36,542 nt of DNA from a virus, in the IMG/VR virus record IMGVR_UViG_2162886007_000004, positions 1-36,542 of that record, one strand, 5' to 3'. The number at the start of each line of letters is the position of its first letter. The first letter of the stretch is position 1. Shown piece by piece: positions 6,402 to 13,288 of this stretch. Position numbers and translations under genes: made by a program. The notes under the pieces were generated by a model that was not told where the DNA came from, ran no database searches, and saw only the letters and a program-made list of their open reading frames with translations.

Positions 6402-7241
6402 CTATAACTTTACCGGCAGCCCCCTTGCATCCCTGATAACATTAAAGCCTACTGTACAGCGGCATTGAATCACGTCACCCGGATCGGCTTTTGGATCGCC
6501 TGGCTGCATCACCTCATCAAAACCGCCGTTTAACATGGGTACTAAAAACGGCTGATCCATTGGAACCGTCTTTCCATCCATAGCAACATGACTATAATTA
6601 TCACGCGGAATCCTGCGCGTCCTATTATCGCGGGCAGCAATCCAAAGTTTTTCAGTTTCAAAGCCGGTCTTTTTAGCCCCTTGTACGGCTCCGAAGTTTG
6701 CAGCTTTTATTGTCTCCGTTCTTGCTATTACAATGGCACGTTTCGCCGGGAAATCATCTACAAGCATACTTTTTGCAACGTCCTGAATAGAACGGCCCGT
6801 TTGCTGTGCGTCAATCAACTGTTTTAGGATCCACTCTTTCATGGTGTCGTTTATCTCTGAAACCATGCTTAAATTATGCAGCCGGAAATATGCTTCTATT
6901 ATTGCAATCATTTCCTCATTGTAGCCTATTGGCATTAATGCTTTTTTGCCTTCAGCCTGCCGGGTCAACAGATCACCCTCTTTCTTTATTACCTGGTAAA
7001 TGCGCCCGCCCCAGATCCTGCCTGCATCAATATAAATATTTCTTATCGTTATCATAATACCGGAAGGCTTCAGCATGTTTGCATCTAATTGCGCAATTGC
7101 CCGCTGAATAGTAGGCTCATCCGTTGCATTGCGGATCATTTCTTTTAAGTTGGCATGGATCTTAGGTTTCCAGGCCTTTACGCTGGAAACGGTGAAGCGT
7201 TTGTAATTGGTGTAAAGGCTGGCAATGTCGGCGGCGTTCAT
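6402..7241 (-). CDS. SPP1 gp7/Mu F-like minor head (head morphogenesis) protein
   Basis: The protein has 279 residues. The C-terminal half carries the family's conserved core: an AIVIARTET helix, a KLWIAARDNRTR strand region, a DG-V-P-hydrophobic stretch and the closing cysteine pair in VIQCRCTVGF (about residue 263). This is the phage Mu F/SPP1 gp7 domain, a portal-associated protein thought to act in head assembly or DNA ejection. The N-terminal half is helical. It lies between portal and protease, as in many HK97-type phages, though separated from both by accessory DNA. Confidence 0.9.
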   Translation of the reverse strand: MNAADIASLYTNYKRFTVSSVKAWKPKIHANLKEMIRNATDEPTIQRAIAQLDANMLKPSGIMITIRNIYIDAGRIWGGRIYQVIKKEGDLLTRQAEGKKALMPIGYNEEMIAIIEAYFRLHNLSMVSEINDTMKEWILKQLIDAQQTGRSIQDVAKSMLVDDFPAKRAIVIARTETIKAANFGAVQGAKKTGFETEKLWIAARDNRTRRIPRDNYSHVAMDGKTVPMDQPFLVPMLNGGFDEVMQPGDPKADPGDVIQCRCTVGFNVIRDARGLPVKL

Positions 7242-7263
7242 AGGGTAAAGATAAAAATAAAAA

Positions 7264-7293
7264 AAGATGACGGGTCTCTACTCCTGTCATCTT
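7264..7293 (-). terminator. Intrinsic terminator of the secreted-protein gene
   Basis: AAGATGACGGG (7264-7274) pairs with CCTGTCATCTT (7283-7293), 11 bp with one G.U. On the minus strand it is followed by TTTTTTATTTTTAT. It lies 36 bases after the stop at 7329 and just before the gp7-like start. Confidence 0.85.
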
Positions 7294-7328
7294 CAGACTT
7301 TATACAAAAAAGTTTGCGGGGCTAATTA

Positions 7329-7820
7329 TTATAAATTTCGCCATTGCTCAAAGGTGTAACCAATATAATTCTTTGCTTTTATAATTTGCTGTTTATATGC
7401 TGCATATTGCGCCGCTTTTTCTATCGGGACATTCATTCCAATCTGTTCACCCAAAACGTTAGCATCAGTAATAATTATGTCTTTCATTACAATAAAAATA
7501 AAATTATCTTTTTTAGTGAAATAAAGGTTTGCATTCCATTTAAGAGCTTTTACAAAAGAAGATGTAATAAACTTCATATTACTCACGATTGCGCTGCTAT
7601 CTTCCACTATAATCCAATCGGTTATTTTGGTGCCCTTCTCCGATATATTCAGCCCATCGCTGTTAAATGCCACTACTGCTTTATTCAGCATTAATTTAAC
7701 CTGTAAGGGGAAATTGTTGTCTTTGAGAGAAACAGAATCTTTATAGATAAATTTTTCCTGTGCATTTACAATGCCCGCCGACAATAACAGACCGGCAACA
7801 ATAACAGCTAATTTTTTCAT
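7329..7820 (-). CDS. Secreted protein, DUF4468-like (candidate moron)
   Basis: The protein has 163 residues with a textbook signal peptide (MKKLAVIVAGLLLSAGIVNA, cleavage after NA-Q). The rest is an alternating beta/alpha protein (FIYKDSVSLKDNNFPLQVKL, YFTKKDNFIFIVMKDI) whose pattern resembles small exported Bacteroidota proteins of the DUF4468 type; that family link is tentative. It has its own promoter-like box (7854-7861) and its own strong terminator (7264-7293) inside the late gene block. That makes it a moron-like gene likely expressed in the lysogen. No structural role is indicated. Confidence 0.75.
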   Translation of the reverse strand: MKKLAVIVAGLLLSAGIVNAQEKFIYKDSVSLKDNNFPLQVKLMLNKAVVAFNSDGLNISEKGTKITDWIIVEDSSAIVSNMKFITSSFVKALKWNANLYFTKKDNFIFIVMKDIIITDANVLGEQIGMNVPIEKAAQYAAYKQQIIKAKNYIGYTFEQWRNL

Positions 7821-7853
7821 TTGATATTGAATTTTAAAGGTTTAATAAGGCCG

Positions 7854-7861
7854 CAAAGATA
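7854..7861 (-). promoter_or_regulatory. Promoter box TATCTTTG for the secreted-protein gene
   Basis: Minus strand 7861-7854 reads TATCTTTG followed by CGGCC, a strong form of the Bacteroidota -7 element. The start site would be near 7848, leaving a leader of about 28 bases before the ATG at 7820. No TTTG stands at -33. Confidence 0.55.
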
Positions 7862-7940
7862 AGCCCGGCAAAGGCTTTCCCCGGTTAAATAGTGCTGAAA
7901 GAAACGGGTTTAACAGTGTTAGTGTCGTTTCAAAATCTCA

Positions 7941-8261
7941 TTAAGCAGACTCTATCAACTCAAATATTTTTCTTTGATTGTAAATGGCAATTAACTCAAG
8001 CGTTCCGTCGTAATATGGAAAATTCCTTGCAAATACATCGCCGTTTGTCATCACGTTTATATGTACGCCCTCTTTTCTGTTTTCAGGACTTTCTTTCTGT
8101 AAAAAAAGTATGCTGCATAATAAATCTTTGTGCTTAAAATCACGGTAAATGGTTGTGCCGCCTATACTAACTGAATAGTAGTTTTCAAATTCACTCTCAT
8201 TTGTAAAATCAAGTGCTAATGATCCAATTTTTTTCGCAATTTCTTCTGATATGTATTTCAT
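7941..8261 (-). CDS. Hypothetical protein
   Basis: The protein has 106 residues and is soluble, with an N-terminal helix (SEEIAKKIGSLALDF) and then beta strands around a YYSVSIGGTTIYRDFKHKD region. I do not recognise a family. It is the last of four closely spaced small genes (9057 to 7941) downstream of element copy 2. It ends upstream of the moron promoter; 7862-7940 has no gene, only weak inverted repeats. Confidence 0.7.
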   Translation of the reverse strand: MKYISEEIAKKIGSLALDFTNESEFENYYSVSIGGTTIYRDFKHKDLLCSILFLQKESPENRKEGVHINVMTNGDVFARNFPYYDGTLELIAIYNQRKIFELIESA

Positions 8262-8269
8262 CCCATCAA

Positions 8270-8575
8270 TTATTTATCCGTTTCAATAGCAATTAATTCA
8301 CAGGCTTTTGTGTGCCCGGCTTCGGCCTGCTCCCAGGTTGAATACCTTTTCCGGTACCCACCATATTCGCCGCCAAATATCATTGTTTCAAATAATAGCG
8401 GGTCGCCTTCGTTATGGAAATCATGATCGATACTTAAAAATACCGTTGAAATTTTTACTTCACCAATTTTCGTTTGTCTGACCACTCTATTGACAGACTC
8501 AAAAAACCGGCCCCACTCATAAATATCAGCGGCTTCTTTCGGTTCTTTGCCATCTAAAATATAAAGTCCTAACAT
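8270..8575 (-). CDS. Conserved phage hypothetical protein
   Basis: The protein has 101 residues. The central run ISTVFLSIDHDFHNEGDPLLFETM, then GGEYGGYRKRYSTWEQAEAGH, matches a widespread small phage protein family that I know only as hypothetical (pattern TVFLGLDH...LFETMIFGG...RYxTWxxAExGH). The role is unknown. It lies 8 bases upstream of the next gene in the same small operon. Confidence 0.8.
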   Translation of the reverse strand: MLGLYILDGKEPKEAADIYEWGRFFESVNRVVRQTKIGEVKISTVFLSIDHDFHNEGDPLLFETMIFGGEYGGYRKRYSTWEQAEAGHTKACELIAIETDK

Positions 8576-8576
8576 A

Positions 8577-8780
8577 TCAATTATTTATCCGTTTCATAAT
8601 CTCATCCATATCAACGCTAATTTTAAGCGCATCAAAATTCACTATGTCGCCATTTTTATAGCGTTCAATCATTAGCCGTAACCGGCTGCGCTTTACTGTT
8701 TTTTCAAACTTCAGTTCATCACTTAATAAATCCTCATCGGTATAGGGAAAGGCGTAATTTAGTATTTCTTCGATCTGCAT
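8577..8780 (-). CDS. Small hypothetical protein
   Basis: The protein has 67 residues, is charged and helical (KFEKTVKRSRLRLMIERYKNG) and ends DEIMKRINN. No family is recognised. It is spaced 1 base from the next gene, so probably translated with it. Confidence 0.65.
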   Translation of the reverse strand: MQIEEILNYAFPYTDEDLLSDELKFEKTVKRSRLRLMIERYKNGDIVNFDALKISVDMDEIMKRINN

Positions 8781-8793
8781 AGTTTAGGGAGTT

Positions 8794-9057
8794 TTACCAT
8801 TTTGCAATTTTATCATTGTCTTTGTGCATCGTATCAGTTATCCATGACGTAAAAACCATTAGAAACCATATAAAAACACCGATCCATGAACAAATAGCAA
8901 CAAATATTGCAAATTTTCTTTCACCAACTGTCCACGGCATTGGTTTTTCATATGTCCGGTTTTTGTCTTTTATCCGCCACTGTTTGTATAAATAATACGC
9001 TAACGGAATTCCGGTTAAATAAATAAGGATACGCGTTAAAACATCAACTGCGGTCAT
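8794..9057 (-). CDS. Small membrane protein with two transmembrane helices
   Basis: The protein has 87 residues. Hydrophobic helices lie at about residues 4-22 (VLTRILIYLTGIPLAYYLY) and 48-70 (FAIFVAICSWIGVFIWFLMV), joined by a basic loop and followed by a charged tail. Size and topology would fit a class II holin, but there is no endolysin next to it. It is the first gene after element copy 2, which would lie in its 5' leader on the minus strand. Confidence 0.65.
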   Translation of the reverse strand: MTAVDVLTRILIYLTGIPLAYYLYKQWRIKDKNRTYEKPMPWTVGERKFAIFVAICSWIGVFIWFLMVFTSWITDTMHKDNDKIAKW

Positions 9058-9061
9058 AAAT

Positions 9062-9093
9062 TTTGAAGGTTTATAATTATTGCTTTAGATTTG
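9062..9093 (+). promoter_or_regulatory. Consensus promoter TTTG-N20-TAGATTTG on the plus strand
   Basis: TTTG at 9062-9065 and TAGATTTG at 9086-9093 are separated by exactly 20 bases, matching both boxes and the spacing of the Bacteroidota housekeeping promoter. The start site would be near 9097-9098, at the first base of the outer stem of the structured element. This is the best promoter in the capsid region and it points against all nearby genes. Confidence 0.7.
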
Positions 9094-9095
9094 CA

Positions 9096-9227
9096 GTAAA
9101 ATCGGGGCGGACGAAACCGCCCCAATCAGGGCAATTAGCTAAAAGAATTTGTCTAAAAACTCTTTCAGCACCTTCAAACTAACTTTAATAAGTAGCTTGA
9201 AGTTTTTAACCTTGATCTTGATTTTAC
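9096..9227 (-). other. Multi-branched structured RNA/peptide element, copy 2
   Basis: Stems equivalent to copy 1 are present in reverse orientation: P1 9220-9227/9096-9103 (8 bp perfect), P2 9210-9216/9125-9131, P3 9197-9202/9172-9177 plus an inner stem, P4 9157-9168/9139-9150 (12 bp with two G.U on the minus strand), and P5 9104-9110/9117-9123 (GGGGCGG/CCGCCCC). P1, P2 and P3 differ in sequence from copy 1 but keep pairing, which is compensatory change. P5 and part of P4 are conserved in sequence. Confidence 0.65.
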
Positions 9228-9237
9228 CACAAAACAA
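9139..9237 (-). CDS. Small amphipathic peptide, copy 2 (possibly start-defective)
   Basis: The frame ends with TAG at 9141-9139 and aligns without gaps to the peptide of copy 1. It has KIKIKVKNFK near its start and KEFLDKFF at its end, more cationic than copy 1. The GTG that would match the copy 1 start is out of frame because of two extra bases; the only start in frame is TTG at 9237. Either the copy is inactive or it uses that TTG. The shared peptide pattern and equal length support coding origin. Confidence 0.4.
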   Translation of the reverse strand: MFCGKIKIKVKNFKLLIKVSLKVLKEFLDKFF

Positions 9238-9262
9238 AGATAGCCGTCAAAAAGCTATCTTT
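9236..9262 (+). terminator. Intrinsic terminator AAAGATAGC/GCTATCTTT
   Basis: A perfect 9-bp stem (9236-9244 with 9254-9262), followed on the plus strand by TGTTTTTTAT. It ends the antisense RNA of copy 2. On the minus strand the tail is TGTTTTG, so it may also reduce transcription leaving the portal gene. Confidence 0.8.
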
Positions 9263-9279
9263 TGTTTTTTATACCTATT

Positions 9280-10734
9280 TTAATTAATCGGCGCAGGCAT
9301 TGAGAAGCTCAATTCATCAATCAGACTATAACCCTGCTTTACCAAAGGAAGATTCATGTTTTCATTATCAATGGCATCCCATTTGAAGAGCTCCCTCATT
9401 TCATTGCCTGTTGGCGTAATCGGTAAAGCTGCCAGCACATTGGCAAGCTGCTGGTAATCATCTTGCAATTCGGTAATGCCGCTTATATCCACATCAACAA
9501 ACCTTTTGCGCTTATCCGGCCAATTGGAGACGGCCACAAGTTCACTATTGAATTTATCGCGGAAGGTGTAGGCAAGGGGCAGGCAAATATTTGTGTACAT
9601 CTGCTTTATCATTTCCTTTACATTGCTTTCCGTTGCCGCTGCTTCACTATTAAACAGAATCGTAGAAATTCCACCGTAAATATTGCAAAGCCTTTTAAAG
9701 TCCATGTTTTGCAAACCGGAAAGTTCCATATCAGCCAGCTTTAGCCCGATAGGAATATAACCTTTTTCACCGGCGCTGAAGAATGGCGCTCCCTTATTCT
9801 CAGCTTTGCGGATATAAGAAAAAAAGTGTTGCCGCATGAGGTCTAAAGAATCCTGCGAAACCTCTTCATTGCCTAATGTCTTATCATAAACGATGCCGGG
9901 CAAACCGCCATTTTGCAGTTGTGAAACGCTGGCATCATCTGCACTGGTCAGCCGCGTTAATAACTTACGCGCTGGCACCAGCGGCGAAAGCCCGCGAAAG
10001 CGGGAATAATTACTCGTTGCATCATAACCATAAGAGTTTTCAGGGTTGAATTTTTTGATCTGTATAATATCATCCGGCGGTATGCTTTTATAAATCGATT
10101 TACCACCCACTATAAATTCATAGCTGGTCACACTTTGCGGATAATCGCGGCTAATATGCAGGATCACGTTTGAGGGCGGCAAGATATGTAATTCAATCAC
10201 AGCTCCGGCACTCCCACCCATATCGGGGCGGTATTTGTAAATAAACACCTCACCGCATAACAGGTAATAACAGAAAGCCGCTAAGAAAAATTCCTGCTGT
10301 GACTGGTAAGGGTTCGGCTTTGCCAACAGTTCCGCCAATGGATCCGTTTCGGGTGCTTCGTCCAATGCTTTTGCCTGCATTAGCATAATATCATAAATGC
10401 CTTTACTGCTGTAAAATTGGCGGCTGGTAAGGGTTCTAAGCTTCGCCGCCTTACGCTCATCTTTCTGGTAATAAGTATAAAACGGAATCAATGATGTTGT
10501 TTCGGCGATCTTATTCACAACGGCATAAACCTGGTCATTATTGATATAATTGTTTGCTGCACTTGCGGCGGTGTGATCGGGATAAATCGGCGGGTTTATT
10601 GCCCCACGTCCCCAAACCTGTTCTGAAAGCATAGCAGTTAGTGCGGGCGAAAATATATTTTGAATTGCTTTTAATTGCAGTTCGAGACCGGTTATTTTTC
10701 TTTTCCCGAAGAGGTCGGGTAGCAATATTTTCAC
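9280..10734 (-). CDS. Portal protein
   Basis: The protein has 484 residues and starts at GTG (KILLPDLFGKRK); the nearby ATG is out of frame and stops at once. The core has features of the HK97-type phage portal family: AAANNYINNDQVYAVVNKIAE, an EFFLAAFCYYLLCGEVFIYKY stretch, IIQIKKFNPENSYGY and GLSPLVPARKLL, then an N-G-G-L-P-G wing segment and a long stem/crown region. It forms the dodecameric DNA entry pore. It lies downstream of TerL as usual, with several small genes between them. Confidence 0.92.
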   Translation of the reverse strand: MKILLPDLFGKRKITGLELQLKAIQNIFSPALTAMLSEQVWGRGAINPPIYPDHTAASAANNYINNDQVYAVVNKIAETTSLIPFYTYYQKDERKAAKLRTLTSRQFYSSKGIYDIMLMQAKALDEAPETDPLAELLAKPNPYQSQQEFFLAAFCYYLLCGEVFIYKYRPDMGGSAGAVIELHILPPSNVILHISRDYPQSVTSYEFIVGGKSIYKSIPPDDIIQIKKFNPENSYGYDATSNYSRFRGLSPLVPARKLLTRLTSADDASVSQLQNGGLPGIVYDKTLGNEEVSQDSLDLMRQHFFSYIRKAENKGAPFFSAGEKGYIPIGLKLADMELSGLQNMDFKRLCNIYGGISTILFNSEAAATESNVKEMIKQMYTNICLPLAYTFRDKFNSELVAVSNWPDKRKRFVDVDISGITELQDDYQQLANVLAALPITPTGNEMRELFKWDAIDNENMNLPLVKQGYSLIDELSFSMPAPIN

Positions 10735-10779
10735 ATCTTTAAATTAAATTGAATGTAAATCTATATAATATATTAGCTT

Positions 10780-11037
10780 TCAGCCCTGAATTTTGTTATA
10801 GGCCTCACCCAGACAGGTGAACTCCCCGTAAGGGAAGAACTTTTTGATAAAATGTTGCTCTTCATATTGCATTGACCAATGATCTTTTCGCGGCATGTGA
10901 ACAGTCATAAAACTTGAAATGAATAGTTCCCGCGCCGCTACGCAATCGGGGGCAACAACGCGTACCCACCATGCCCGCATCGGTATGCCTTCGTTGTTGT
11001 AATGATTCTGTCCAAAGGTGAAATAGTAGTTGTTCAT
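10780..11037 (-). CDS. Hypothetical protein, terminase-portal interval
   Basis: The protein has 85 residues, is aromatic-rich, and reads like a single compact alpha/beta domain (YYFTFGQNHYNNEG, MRAWWVRVVAPDCVAARELF). The central segment resembles small phage proteins of unknown role in which a beta hairpin precedes an Ala/Arg-rich helix. I do not recognise the family. It ends 45 bases before the portal start. Confidence 0.7.
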   Translation of the reverse strand: MNNYYFTFGQNHYNNEGIPMRAWWVRVVAPDCVAARELFISSFMTVHMPRKDHWSMQYEEQHFIKKFFPYGEFTCLGEAYNKIQG

Positions 11038-11131
11038 GGTCGATAGATTGAGCGCTTTTATTTATTTTTTTTTGCTCGTATCCTTTTATTTTTTCTTTAG
11101 TCCAACTATAAACCTCATTTCCTTAATTAGT

Positions 11132-11206
11132 TATCTTTGTACCGCACTTTGGGCAATCTATTCGTGATCTATGACCTCACTCGTTGCGCAGGGTGAGGTT
11201 TTTAAA
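11132..11206 (+). ncRNA. Candidate short RNA with promoter box and terminator
   Basis: TATCTTTG (11132-11139), a full -7 match, is followed about 35 bases later by a 7-bp hairpin. ACCTCAC pairs with GTGAGGT, the last arm at about 11192-11198, with TTTTTAAAT after it on the plus strand. The RNA would be about 60 nt, in a region where all genes are on the minus strand. The interval 11041-11131 is T-rich with no gene. No -33 box is visible. Confidence 0.4.
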
Positions 11207-11414
11207 TACTTAATTTTTCAAAATATTCATCTATATATTCTTTAAGACTAAGCAACATTTTTTTACTTAGCTCCCGTTCTCCTTCATTGTCGTACTTTTC
11301 CGAGTCACGCAAAATCTCAAGCATAATATTAAATTCCCTCTTAGGAGGAATGGGAGGAACTAAAATTGGCCCAATGCGGGTATTGATATTTTTGTCTTTT
11401 CTTGACCAAAACAT
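11202..11414 (-). CDS. Small hypothetical protein
   Basis: From the ATG at 11414 (MFWSRKDKN) there are 70 residues; the frame continues upstream only to a TTG. A proline-rich stretch (PILVPPIPPKREF) is followed by a helical acidic/basic half (EILRDSEKYDNEGE). No family is recognised. Its stop is convergent with the plus-strand terminator at 11206. Confidence 0.6.
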   Translation of the reverse strand: MFWSRKDKNINTRIGPILVPPIPPKREFNIMLEILRDSEKYDNEGERELSKKMLLSLKEYIDEYFEKLSI

Positions 11415-11463
11415 AATTTTTCTTGTTTTCAATATGGTTAAGAGACTGACTCATTAAAATTGG

Positions 11464-11598
11464 CTATTTTGCCAATACAATAAGAAATGTAATTAAAAAT
11501 ATTGCAGCAACGATTAGTAACCCCATTTCACGATCGCATGTATCAATTTGAATGCCTATCGGCTTAGGCCGTATTTTGGGCTTTTCCTTTTCTGTCAT
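11464..11598 (-). CDS. Small single-span membrane protein
   Basis: A frame of 44 codons starting ATG at 11598 (MTEKEKPKIRPKPIGIQ) with a basic/proline N-terminus and a C-terminal hydrophobic helix (MGLLIVAAIFLITFLIVLAK), ending in a lysine. The topology fits an inner-membrane micro-protein; a holin-like or pinholin role is possible but unproven. A small ATTGGC/GCCAAT hairpin lies at its stop. Confidence 0.55.
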   Translation of the reverse strand: MTEKEKPKIRPKPIGIQIDTCDREMGLLIVAAIFLITFLIVLAK

Positions 11599-11640
11599 TT
11601 CTTTTTTCTTTTGGATAAGTAGGTTCACGGTTATTCATTT

Positions 11641-11889
11641 TTATTCACCGTTCCCGCCTTCCGTCTCAGGGGGGTAAATAGATTGATACAGCGCCTGAAT
11701 GTCGAGCGTATACTTATTAGCCGCCTCTACCATGTCTTTTGCGTAATCATGGGATTCCGTTTGAAATTCATCTGTAATACCTTCGAGAGTATCAATATAC
11801 TCTTCGGTTCTTACCCGGCTATCTTCTCTAAACTGATCGCTTAGCTTGCGCAACTCTTCGGCGAAGTTTACGCCTTGTTCTACTGACAT
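11641..11889 (-). CDS. Small helical hypothetical protein
   Basis: The protein has 82 residues and is highly acidic and helical (FAEELRKLSDQFREDSRVR, GITDEFQTESHDYAKDM), suggesting a coiled coil, and ends PPETEGGNGE. No family is recognised. It lies downstream of a terminator that follows TerL, so it needs its own promoter or read-through; none is obvious. Confidence 0.65.
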   Translation of the reverse strand: MSVEQGVNFAEELRKLSDQFREDSRVRTEEYIDTLEGITDEFQTESHDYAKDMVEAANKYTLDIQALYQSIYPPETEGGNGE

Positions 11890-11926
11890 AATATGTGTTT
11901 TTAATTGTGAATATTCAGGTTAAAAA

Positions 11927-11949
11927 AGGCGGCTGTTATTAAACCGCCT
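11927..11949 (-). terminator. Intrinsic terminator after the terminase unit
   Basis: AGGCGG (11927-11932) pairs with CCGCCT (11944-11949), and TTTTTTA follows on the minus strand. It lies about 170 bases after the TerL stop. The gap 11890-12118 otherwise holds only one possible micro-ORF. Confidence 0.75.
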
Positions 11950-11970
11950 CTTTGGTATCATCGCCTGCAT

Positions 11971-12075
11971 TTATCCGCCGGTTTCCTCGGCATCGTGATC
12001 AAGGCTACAAGCCGCCCGCCGGTTGTTACCTGTACTTTCTTCCGGACGCCATTCCCGGATATAGTCTAACATCAT
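11971..12075 (-). CDS. Possible micro-protein downstream of TerL
   Basis: An ATG frame of 34 codons (MMLDYIREWRPEESTG) ending DHDAEETGG, between the TerL stop and the terminator. It has good composition and fills the gap, but there is no homology support and no clear ribosome site. Confidence 0.35.
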   Translation of the reverse strand: MMLDYIREWRPEESTGNNRRAACSLDHDAEETGG

Positions 12076-12118
12076 ATTTTCAAATGCTATATCCTCGTTG
12101 TACAGACGGCAATTATTT

Positions 12119-13288
12119 TCAATAACTATAAACCAAAACCGTTTTAGGCTTATTCAGCCGCGTGTAAATGGCATAACGCATAGCGTCCAAAGCATGATCC
12201 ATAAACTTTACCGGCTCATCTAATACCCTTTCATCTTTATCAATCTTCCATTTGTAAGACTTGATTTCTTTAATTATATTAGTGCTGTTACGTGTTATGA
12301 ACAACGGGTAAGATTTTACCTTTTGAATCCCATCATAAACACTTTTCTCCGCGGGTAAAGCATAAAGCCCCATGCGCTTTATTTCTTCAATTGTCTTTGG
12401 CTCCGCTGCATCGCAATAGATGGGACACGACCGTGTTAAGCCGTATATCTTTATCACTTCGGTTAAATCATTCGTCGTTAATTTGGTTTCATAAAAGATT
12501 TCTTCCACGTAGATACACTTATCCCGGATGCCGACCTTTACCAGTGCTGAAGGGTTATTATAACCAAAGTCAAGACCGTAAAAAGTATCATCGCATTCGG
12601 GGAAATGGTCAACAAGCTGCCAATGAGTGTAGATCGTTGCCTGACTTGTGCCGCGCAGACCTAAGCCATAAACATTCCAAAGATTTATATCAGCATCTTT
12701 AAGGCTTTCGATCTCATCTACCATTTCTTTTGTAAGCTGCCTAAGGTTGTTCTTATACGTCGAATGTATGCACTTATTACCCGGCTTATCGGCGACCGCA
12801 TAACACCACGAATAAAGGTCAGCAGGGTTATAATCTAAAAATATCGTTTCATTGGTACGTATTGCTAACTGCATATATGTTTCCCGGCTAATAAGGTTCG
12901 CTTCATTAATCCAAAGTATATCACGCGACGGGCCGTGAACCTTACTGGTATCTTCAACGCCGAAAAATTCAATGTAGCTGCCGTTCGGGTAGTTATAAAC
13001 CTGGTCAGTCTTATTGAACCATTCATCGCGGTAAATGCCAGCGTTTTCGAGTACCTGCAGCACATCGCGCCGGGCGCCGCGTTTGAGGTGAGGCAGTGAA
13101 GGTGAAACGATAGTAATGCTTTTCTTTTCTTTGAGCGGTATGTAAAGCGAAAGCAATTGTGAAAGGCTAATCGTTTTGCTGCTTCGGCTGCTGCCTTCAT
13201 TCACAATAACGCGGTGTTGCCTGCTTTTATATGCTCTTAAATTAGCATCAAAAACGGGAGTGTGAATAAGTTCAGGCATCGAGTTCAT
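12119..13288 (-). CDS. terL: Terminase large subunit (PBSX/Terminase_3 type)
   Basis: The protein has 389 residues. The ATPase domain has a Walker A-like GSSRSSKT (residues 32-39) and Walker B ILWINEAN (124-131) with the catalytic Glu. The RNase H-like nuclease domain has GLDFGYNNP (Asp240), IYCDAAEP (Asp293) and DHALDAMRY (Asp364/Asp368). These match the PBSX-like terminase family, often linked to headful packaging. That fits a genome that assembles as a circle. It overlaps the preceding zinc-finger gene by 17 bases, so the two are probably coupled. Confidence 0.95.
   Translation of the reverse strand: MNSMPELIHTPVFDANLRAYKSRQHRVIVNEGSSRSSKTISLSQLLSLYIPLKEKKSITIVSPSLPHLKRGARRDVLQVLENAGIYRDEWFNKTDQVYNYPNGSYIEFFGVEDTSKVHGPSRDILWINEANLISRETYMQLAIRTNETIFLDYNPADLYSWCYAVADKPGNKCIHSTYKNNLRQLTKEMVDEIESLKDADINLWNVYGLGLRGTSQATIYTHWQLVDHFPECDDTFYGLDFGYNNPSALVKVGIRDKCIYVEEIFYETKLTTNDLTEVIKIYGLTRSCPIYCDAAEPKTIEEIKRMGLYALPAEKSVYDGIQKVKSYPLFITRNSTNIIKEIKSYKWKIDKDERVLDEPVKFMDHALDAMRYAIYTRLNKPKTVLVYSY

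Larger units (their letters stand above)
9097..9268 (+). ncRNA. Candidate antisense RNA of element copy 2
   Basis: A promoter at 9062-9093, a paired region 9096-9227 and an intrinsic terminator at 9236-9262 with a T-rich tail define a transcript of about 170 nt on the plus strand. It is antisense to the peptide frame of copy 2. No protein is encoded by this RNA on its own strand. Confidence 0.6.

Noticed and set aside
8794-9057. Two-span membrane protein called as holin
   Set aside because: Topology alone is not enough, and no endolysin is adjacent; left as a membrane protein.
6201-9268. The two inverted elements as ends of an invertible segment or composite transposon
   Set aside because: The copies differ too much for homologous inversion, there is no transposase or invertase between them, and the genes between are in the normal order and strand for the late module.
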